DNA of 64,000 nt from positions 1-64,000 of the forward strand of contig JANNOS010000106.1 of the NCBI GenBank assembly GCA_031399315.1, written 5' to 3'. Positions 58,571-64,000 of the stretch are shown here, piece by piece. The notes under the pieces are model-generated. The model saw nothing but the letters and a program-made list of their open reading frames with translations. It was not told the origin of the DNA and did no database searches. Within the stretch, counting starts at the first letter, position 1, and every line of letters starts with the position of its first letter. A program made the position numbers and the translations under genes. This stretch comes from Methylotenera_A sp031399315 (lineage in GTDB: Bacteria > Pseudomonadota > Gammaproteobacteria > Burkholderiales > Methylophilaceae).

Positions 58571-59353
58571 TTAACCAACTGTAATACCAAATATTTTTTT
58601 AGGTGGTTTACCATTTTTATCAACACCACTATCTTGGTTGTTGCTTTCTTTCGCGCGCTCAATTTTTAAATCTTTAATATTGGCAATGGCTGCGTTGGGG
58701 TTCAATTTTTTCGGGCACACTTCAACGCAGTTCATAATATTATGGCATCGATATAAACGGTAAGGGTCTTCTAAGTTTTCCAAACGCTCTTCAGTCGCTT
58801 GATCGCGCGAATCCATAATAAAGCGGTTGGCTTGCATCAAGCCTGCAGGGCCAACAAACTTATCAGGGTTCCACCAAAAACTCGGGCATGAAGTCGTGCA
58901 AGCACCGCACAAAATACATTCATACATGCCATCTAATTTCGCCCTATCTTCTGGGCTTTGCAAACGCTCAGTTTCGGGTAGCGGGTCGTTGTTAATTAAA
59001 TACGGTTTTACCGAGTTGTAATGTTCAAAAAACTGCGTCATATCCACCACTAAATCACGTATCACTGGCAAGCCAGGCATGGGGCGCAGCGTAATAGGCT
59101 GCTCTAAATCTGCCAGCTTGGTAATGCAAGCCAAGCCATTTTTACCATTAATGTTCATGGCATCGCTACCACATACGCCTTCACGACAAGATTTACGTAA
59201 ACTCAAAGTATCGTCATGTTCTTTAATGCGAATCAGCGCATCTAACAACATGTGGTCTTCATCTTGTAATTTAATGTCGTAATCCTGCATGTACGGCTTT
59301 TTATCCGTGTCTGGGTTGTAACGATAAATAGAAAACTTCATTTGCTTTGCCAT
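58571..59353 (-). CDS. sdhB: Succinate dehydrogenase iron-sulfur subunit
   Basis: Carries electrons from FAD to the membrane subunits. The 260-residue product (ATG 59353, 1 nt after the sdhA stop) has a 2Fe-2S site CREGVCGSDAMNINGKNGLAC shortened here as CREGVCGSDAM, a 4Fe-4S motif CILCGACTTSCP and the third cluster motif CHNIMNCVEVCP. A longer frame to 59380 overlaps sdhA and is not used. Confidence 0.97.
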   Translation of the reverse strand: MAKQMKFSIYRYNPDTDKKPYMQDYDIKLQDEDHMLLDALIRIKEHDDTLSLRKSCREGVCGSDAMNINGKNGLACITKLADLEQPITLRPMPGLPVIRDLVVDMTQFFEHYNSVKPYLINNDPLPETERLQSPEDRAKLDGMYECILCGACTTSCPSFWWNPDKFVGPAGLMQANRFIMDSRDQATEERLENLEDPYRLYRCHNIMNCVEVCPKKLNPNAAIANIKDLKIERAKESNNQDSGVDKNGKPPKKIFGITVG

Positions 59354-59354
59354 G

Positions 59355-61103
59355 TTAATACACCCGTTTTTTCGGTTCAAACGATTCTACTGTCAAAGGT
59401 TTTAAACGCACTGGTTTATAAGTTAACGTATTGTTTTGTTTATAAAAAAGTGAATGTTTTAGCCAAGCTACATCATCGCGCTCACCAAAATCTTCACGTG
59501 CATGTGCGCCACGGCTTTCAGTACGGTTATTAGCTGCATGCATGGTCGCAACCGCCGATTCAATCAAGTTATCTAGCTCCAACGCCTCTACGCGCGCGGT
59601 ATTAAACACTTGGCTTTTATCTTTAATTGTGAGGTGTTGTACACGTTTGGCAACAGCATCAATTTCGCCAACACCTTTAGCTAGCAAATCCGGGAAACGA
59701 AACACGCCACAATGCGTTTGCATGGTTTTGCGCATGGCGTCACCTACTTCCGCAACGTTCTCGCCTTGCGCACTCTCTAGGCGTGCAATACGCGCGAGCG
59801 TTGCATCGGCCACATTGCTTGGCAATGGCTTATGTGCTTTATTTTGGGCAATCTCTAACACCATTTTGTCACCCGCCGCTTTGCCAAACACCACCAAATC
59901 TAACAGTGAATTTGACCCCAAACGATTAGCGCCGTGCACAGAAACGCAAGCGCACTCGCCAACCGCATACAGACCATTCACCGGCTTTTCGCCCTCAAGC
60001 ACCACCTGCCCGTCCAAGTTGGTTGGAATGCCGCCCATCATATAGTGTGCGGTTGGCACCACGGGAATCGGGTCGTGAATTGGGTCGACATTGGCAAAAG
60101 TTTTAGCAATCTCACGAATGCCTGGCAAGCGTTTATTAATAATCTCTTCACCCAAATGGTCTAATTTTAAATAAACCGCATCTTTATTTTTACCCACGCC
60201 GCGGCCTTCTTTAATCTCGGTAGCAGATGCGCGCGCAATCACATCACGACTGGCTAAATCTTTTGCATGCGGTGCGTAGCGCTCCATAAAACGCTCGCCT
60301 TCACTATTGACCAAATAACCACCTTCACCACGCACGCCTTCGGTAATCAGCACACCTGCGTTGAGTACGCCTGTGGGGTGAAATTGCCAAAACTCCATAT
60401 CTTGTAGCGGCAAACCAGTACGCGCCGCCATCCCTAGGCCATCACCCGTACAAATAAACGCATTGGTACTGGCTTTAAAAATACGCCCAGCACCGCCAGT
60501 CGCCAGCAGAGTCGATTTGGCTTGCATAATATGAATCTCGCCTGTTTCAATTTCCAACGCAATCACACCCAGCACGTCGCCATCTACATTTCGAATTAAA
60601 TCGAGCGCAAACCACTCCACAAAAAACTGCGTATTGGCTTGGATATTGCGCTGATAAAGCGTGTGTAGCATGGCGTGACCAGTTCTATCTGCCACTGCGC
60701 AAGTGCGCGAAATGGGCGTTTCACCAAAATTTTGTGTCATGCCGCCAAAAGGACGTTGAAAGATTTTGCCATTTTCTAAACGGTCAAACGGCATGCCAAA
60801 ATGCTCCAGCTCAATAATGGCTTTTGCGGCGTTTTTGCACATAAACTCAATCGCATCTTGGTCGCCCAAAAAGTCCGAACCCTTGATGGTATCGTACATG
60901 TGCCACAGCCATTTATCCTCAGCCACATTGCCCAGCGCTGCGGCAATACCGCCCTGTGCTGCAACCGTATGTGAGCGTGTTGGAAATACTTTTGAGAGCA
61001 CTGCCACCTTAACGCCCGCTTGCGCCAACTGCAAAGAAGCGCGCAAACCTGCGCCACCTCCACCTACAATGACTGCATCAAATTGATGTATTTGTAATGC
61101 CAT
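59355..61103 (-). CDS. sdhA: Succinate dehydrogenase flavoprotein subunit
   Basis: Oxidises succinate to fumarate with covalent FAD. The 582-residue product has GGGGAGLRASLQLA at the N-terminus, the FAD-linked His in SHTVAAQGGIAAAL, and conserved HPTGV and RYAPHAKDLASRDV. Length is normal. It belongs to the sdhCDAB operon. Confidence 0.97.
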   Translation of the reverse strand: MALQIHQFDAVIVGGGGAGLRASLQLAQAGVKVAVLSKVFPTRSHTVAAQGGIAAALGNVAEDKWLWHMYDTIKGSDFLGDQDAIEFMCKNAAKAIIELEHFGMPFDRLENGKIFQRPFGGMTQNFGETPISRTCAVADRTGHAMLHTLYQRNIQANTQFFVEWFALDLIRNVDGDVLGVIALEIETGEIHIMQAKSTLLATGGAGRIFKASTNAFICTGDGLGMAARTGLPLQDMEFWQFHPTGVLNAGVLITEGVRGEGGYLVNSEGERFMERYAPHAKDLASRDVIARASATEIKEGRGVGKNKDAVYLKLDHLGEEIINKRLPGIREIAKTFANVDPIHDPIPVVPTAHYMMGGIPTNLDGQVVLEGEKPVNGLYAVGECACVSVHGANRLGSNSLLDLVVFGKAAGDKMVLEIAQNKAHKPLPSNVADATLARIARLESAQGENVAEVGDAMRKTMQTHCGVFRFPDLLAKGVGEIDAVAKRVQHLTIKDKSQVFNTARVEALELDNLIESAVATMHAANNRTESRGAHAREDFGERDDVAWLKHSLFYKQNNTLTYKPVRLKPLTVESFEPKKRVY

Positions 61104-61119
61104 GTTTTATAAATTCCAC

Positions 61120-61467
61120 TTAAATATTCAACAAGATAAAACTAATCCAAACCAAATACATCACTAACAAAATATCCACAATAAATTGCAGATTAGCCCG
61201 CAGCTTTTTATTAAAAATATAATCTTTAAACACATCACTTACGCCTAACCACGCATGCATAAAAAGACTCATAAAAAAAACAAAAGTCAGCAACTTAAAC
61301 CAAGCAGGAGCAACAAACGCATGCCAAGCCTCAAAGCCAAATGGTTGCTGAATAGTCACTAAAATAATCAACAGAACAATATAACCCGCCATGATGACCG
61401 CGGTTAGGCGTTGCGATAACCATAAGCGCATGCCTGGGTATTTATTAGTCAGTAATTGAATTAGCAT
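61120..61467 (-). CDS. sdhD: Succinate dehydrogenase membrane anchor subunit
   Basis: A 115-residue protein with three membrane helices and the C/D-type sequence SQRLTAVIMAGYIVLLIIL, then HAWLGVSDVFKDY, where His and Asp match haem and quinone-site residues. It lies between sdhC and sdhA. Confidence 0.92.
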   Translation of the reverse strand: MLIQLLTNKYPGMRLWLSQRLTAVIMAGYIVLLIILVTIQQPFGFEAWHAFVAPAWFKLLTFVFFMSLFMHAWLGVSDVFKDYIFNKKLRANLQFIVDILLVMYLVWISFILLNI

Positions 61468-61486
61468 ATTGTTTTTATTAAAAACC

Positions 61487-61873
61487 TTACCAAATTACAA
61501 AAGCAAAAATTACAACAGAAAAACCGACCAACCACAGCACAACTCGTCCAGAAAAGCGGGCTTTTTGCAAACTTGTCATCCAATGTATGTCTTGCAACAA
61601 ATGCCGAATACCAGCAACAAAGTGATGAAAAAAAGCCCATGCAAACCCAATAAGCATGAGTTTTATAAACCATGTGTCAAATAAACTTACCAGTTGCGCA
61701 TAAGTATCTTGCGACTTAAGAGAGTATTGGAAGGTAAGCAAAATAAGCGGCAACATTAAAAAAAGTGCCATGCCAGAAGCTCGATGCAGGATTGATACCA
61801 CCGCATTAATGGGCAGGCGAATCGTGAATAGATTCAAATTTTTTGGCCGGTTAGCTACTCTTTTTTGTTCCAT
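61487..61873 (-). CDS. sdhC: Succinate dehydrogenase cytochrome b556 subunit
   Basis: A 128-residue three-helix protein with RPKNLNLFTIRLPINAVVSI, then LHRASGMALF (SdhC signature) and HHFVAGIRHLLQDIHW, where His residues bind haem b. First SDH gene of the leftward operon. Confidence 0.94.
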   Translation of the reverse strand: MEQKRVANRPKNLNLFTIRLPINAVVSILHRASGMALFLMLPLILLTFQYSLKSQDTYAQLVSLFDTWFIKLMLIGFAWAFFHHFVAGIRHLLQDIHWMTSLQKARFSGRVVLWLVGFSVVIFAFVIW

Positions 61874-61890
61874 ATAATTCTTTGACTGAA

Positions 61891-63087
61891 TTAATCTTTT
61901 GCAGCTTTTGCAACCGCCTCTGAAACCCGCGTTAATAAACGCTTATCAAATGGTTTCGGGATGATATATTCGCGTCCAAACTCAAGCTCGGTCAAATTGT
62001 AAGCTTCTAGCACATCCGCAGGCACTGGCTCACGCGCCAACTCGCTTAAAGCATGTGCTGCAGCAATTTTCATTTTCTCAGTAATTTTTGTCGCTTTTGC
62101 ATCTAGCGCGCCGCGGAACAAATACGGAAAACATAAGGCATTATTCACTTGATTTGGAAAGTCGCTGCGGCCAGTCGCCATTAAAATGTCATCGCGAATC
62201 GCATGCGCAACACTTGGTAATACCTCAGGGTCTGGGTTTGCCAATGCAAAAATGATCGGATTTTTTGCCATGCCTTTAATGAGCGTTGCATCCAAGGCAT
62301 TTTTAGCTGAAACACCAATAAATACATCCGCTTGCGGCATGACATCTGCTAGCGTTTTAGCACTGCTAGGTTTTACGGCCAACTCGCGATTGTTGTCATG
62401 CAAATCAGCGCGATTGGTATCTAGCACGCCTGTTCTATCTACCATGGTAATATTAGTTACACCCATTAATTTCAATAACTTAGCACACGAACAGCCAGCT
62501 GCACCTGCGCCTAAAAACACAATTTTTGCTGTCGCTATTGTTTTACCTTGTATCTCTAAAGCGTTTAACAAAGCCGCAGCTACAATCACTGCTGTGCCAT
62601 GCTGATCATCATGAAACACGGGGATATCTAAGCGTCTTTTAAGTTCATTTTCAATATAAAAACAATGCGGTGCGGCAATATCCTCTAAGTTAATGCCGCC
62701 AAATGTTGGGGCAATATTCACCACTGTTTGAATAAATTCATCTGGCGTTGCTGCATTCACTTCAATATCAAACACGTCAATCCCAGCAAAGCGTTTAAAC
62801 AATACCGCTTTGCCTTCCATCACTGGCTTGCTAGCAAGCGCGCCCATATTACCCAAACCTAGCACCGCAGTACCATCAGTAATCACTGCAACCAAGTTAC
62901 CTTTATTGGTGTATTTATACGCATTTGCAGGGTCAGCATTAATTTCGCGCACAGGCTCAGCGACGCCTGGCGTGTAGGCAAGCGACAAATCATCTTGCGT
63001 TGCACAAGGCTTGGATGATTCCACCGACAACTTTCCAGGAATAGGGAATTGGTGATAATCGAGTGCGCGTTTTTTCAAGTCATCCAT
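61891..63087 (-). CDS. maeB: NAD(P)-dependent malic enzyme, short form
   Basis: Decarboxylates L-malate to pyruvate. The 398-residue product has the malic-enzyme domain with LAYTPGVAEPVREI, NGTAVL-like TDGTAVLGLGNMG, FGGINLEDI, and the Rossmann segment FLGAGAAGCSCAKLL. It lacks the C-terminal phosphotransacetylase-like domain of larger MaeB proteins. It begins 14 bp after gntR, so it is in that operon. Confidence 0.94.
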   Translation of the reverse strand: MDDLKKRALDYHQFPIPGKLSVESSKPCATQDDLSLAYTPGVAEPVREINADPANAYKYTNKGNLVAVITDGTAVLGLGNMGALASKPVMEGKAVLFKRFAGIDVFDIEVNAATPDEFIQTVVNIAPTFGGINLEDIAAPHCFYIENELKRRLDIPVFHDDQHGTAVIVAAALLNALEIQGKTIATAKIVFLGAGAAGCSCAKLLKLMGVTNITMVDRTGVLDTNRADLHDNNRELAVKPSSAKTLADVMPQADVFIGVSAKNALDATLIKGMAKNPIIFALANPDPEVLPSVAHAIRDDILMATGRSDFPNQVNNALCFPYLFRGALDAKATKITEKMKIAAAHALSELAREPVPADVLEAYNLTELEFGREYIIPKPFDKRLLTRVSEAVAKAAKD

Positions 63088-63101
63088 TTTTGATTATCCT
63101 G

Positions 63102-63839
63102 TTATTCCAATTCACTCATGTAGTGATGATCGTCTGTTAAGCAGAGCCCTAGCCGCCATTCCATAGGTTTATCACCATAGGTATAAGATACGCGCTCTAT
63201 ACTTAATAATGGCGCGCCAACTTTTAGCCCTAATGCTTCAGCAACATCACCGCTTGCCGCAACGGCAGTCAAACGTTCTTCCGCACGTATCATACGAATG
63301 CCATATTCCGTTTCATACATGCTGTACATCGAACCTTGATTTTCTTCGACTCTAGTCGCATTCAAGCCTTTAAACGGTGCTGCTGGGATAATAATGTGGT
63401 CGTAAATCAATGGTCTACCAGAAAACGTCAGCAGGCGTTTTACATCAATCAGCGCCGCGCTAGCTTTCAATTCTAAAATTTTAGCAAAATGCGCATCTGC
63501 TTTGGTTTTGCCACAAGAGATGAGCTCATTCTGCAGCGTTTCCTTTTGCCCGTTTGCCGCTGTGAGCCTTAAAAAACGCAACTTGATGCCTTCTTCATTA
63601 TGCGTTGCTACAAAAGTGCCTTTGCCTTGCCTTCGAATGAGAATGTTCTCGCCCGCTAAGCTATCAATTGCCTTTCTAACTGTACCTTGACTTACTTTAT
63701 AGCGCCCAGCCAATTCAATTTCACTGGGAATCATATCGCCAGGACGCCACTCACCACCAATTAAGCTTTGCGTAAGCAAGACTTTAATTTGGTCGTATAG
63801 CGGCCTATAGCTAGGTGAGTTAAATGCTTTATCCATCAT
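63102..63839 (-). CDS. GntR family transcriptional regulator with UTRA domain
   Basis: A HutC-type regulator. With the ATG at 63839 it has 245 residues; an in-frame ATG at 63869 would add ten (LEISTLLNI), and neither start has a clear Shine-Dalgarno. The N-terminal winged helix (SEIELAGRYKVSQGTVRKAI, then the wing IRRQGKGTFVA) is followed by the UTRA effector domain. It leads the leftward operon through maeB and sdhCDAB and faces the divergent promoter at the window edge, so it probably controls both. The effector is not known; an organic acid or acyl-CoA of the pathway is likely. Confidence 0.93.
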   Translation of the reverse strand: MMDKAFNSPSYRPLYDQIKVLLTQSLIGGEWRPGDMIPSEIELAGRYKVSQGTVRKAIDSLAGENILIRRQGKGTFVATHNEEGIKLRFLRLTAANGQKETLQNELISCGKTKADAHFAKILELKASAALIDVKRLLTFSGRPLIYDHIIIPAAPFKGLNATRVEENQGSMYSMYETEYGIRMIRAEERLTAVAASGDVAEALGLKVGAPLLSIERVSYTYGDKPMEWRLGLCLTDDHHYMSELE

Positions 63840-63917
63840 TATGTTTAACAAAGTAGAAATTTCTAACATTAAGATAATTTAATTAAAACATATCAATAAA
63901 AAATAGTCCAGTATTTT

Positions 63918-63942
63918 ATATCTTATATAAGACATAAGATAT
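63918..63942. promoter_or_regulatory. Palindromic operator candidate for the GntR regulator
   Basis: ATATCTTAT (63918-63926) and ATAAGATAT (63934-63942) are a perfect 9-bp inverted repeat around ATAAGAC. An overlapping 12-bp palindrome TCTTATATAAGA (63921-63932) gives three half-sites. It lies just upstream of the -35 box of the rightward promoter and 80-100 bp from gntR, a typical place for a HutC-type operator. Confidence 0.6.
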
Positions 63943-63945
63943 TTG

Positions 63946-63975
63946 TTGACATTGTAAGAAACCGCTCTATATAAT
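63946..63975 (+). promoter_or_regulatory. Sigma-70 promoter directed to the right edge
   Basis: TTGACA (63946-63951) and TATAAT (63970-63975) both match the consensus, with an 18-bp spacer. It would start transcription of a gene beyond 64000, divergent from gntR. This is the best-matching promoter seen in the window. Confidence 0.75.
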
Positions 63976-64000
63976 CGTCAAATTACGTTAAATGACTAAA

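Noticed and set aside
1..64000. CRISPR array, tRNA or rRNA genes, prophage or insertion sequence
   Set aside because: None seen. The repeats are scattered palindromes, not regularly spaced direct repeats, and no transposase, integrase or phage structural gene is present.

Overview
The window looks like a chromosomal segment of a Methylophilaceae betaproteobacterium, most likely a Methylotenera-like methylotroph. The grounds are the moderate to low G+C, betaproteobacterial gene neighbourhoods (tyrA-aroA-cmk-rpsA-ihfB-lapB-pyrF; ftsK-lolA-rarA), a MauE-type membrane domain, and leftward genes for part of a TCA/propionate route. The genus is inferred from gene content and was not checked by a search. 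There is no transposase, prophage, CRISPR array, rRNA or recognisable tRNA. Almost all of it is ordinary core genome.

Layout. 1-4.1 kb: rarA (cut by the left edge), lolA and ftsK, leftward. 4.2-7.3 kb: dps, trxB, an Smr protein and an orphan HNH endonuclease, rightward. 7.3-11 kb: an NTF2-like protein, an ABC exporter, and ispF-ispD, leftward. 11-17.8 kb: a diguanylate cyclase, an ammonium transporter, gluQ, a pilin-like protein, an rRNA methyltransferase and an rsuA-type pseudouridine synthase. 17.8-21.6 kb: a patchwork accessory region with hemerythrin, a small membrane protein and an aldo/keto reductase, interspersed with degraded copies of the 3' ends of the flanking rsuA and TraB/GumN genes. 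21.8-33.2 kb: patatin-like protein, YgiQ radical SAM protein, an HMA-MauE fusion, a Cache-PAS-GGDEF protein, the N-degron pair aat-bpt, an NDUFA9-like protein and a GbsR/DCC operon. 33.3-41.2 kb: the tyrA to pyrF housekeeping cluster and a ComEA-like protein with a long lysine tail. 41.3-50.7 kb: metG (with an in-frame repeat insertion), apbC, TfoX-N and DUF1003 proteins, a tautomerase, a short CDF transporter, rlmJ, a YqhA-like protein and a DUF2914 protein. 50.7-63.9 kb: a leftward set acnB, fumarase, AMP-forming acyl-CoA ligase, CitE-like lyase, sdhE, sdhBADC, malic enzyme and a GntR regulator, with a strong divergent promoter and palindromic operator at the right edge.

How the genes work together. 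The right-hand block can convert succinate to fumarate, malate and pyruvate, and AcnB can act on citrate or 2-methylisocitrate. This is what a methylcitrate (propionate) route or a partial TCA cycle would need. The missing partners (PrpB/PrpC-type enzymes) may lie beyond 64000 under the divergent promoter, but that cannot be seen here.

Most interesting signal. A roughly 39-bp palindromic element recurs in this window: two 11-nt arms around a nearly invariant 17-nt loop with core CCAAYATCYATGCGG. It lies in intergenic DNA (5869-5907, 46922-46959), overlaps the end of sdhE (58277-58315), and lies inside tyrA (33777-33815) and gluQ (15106-15144). In both genes it is read in the same frame and gives an N-I-H-A peptide. 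This resembles the protein-invading palindromic elements known from Rickettsia. I do not recognise it as a described family. A second theme is the rsuA-to-TraB region, where each accessory gene is bordered by a copy of a neighbour's 3' end.
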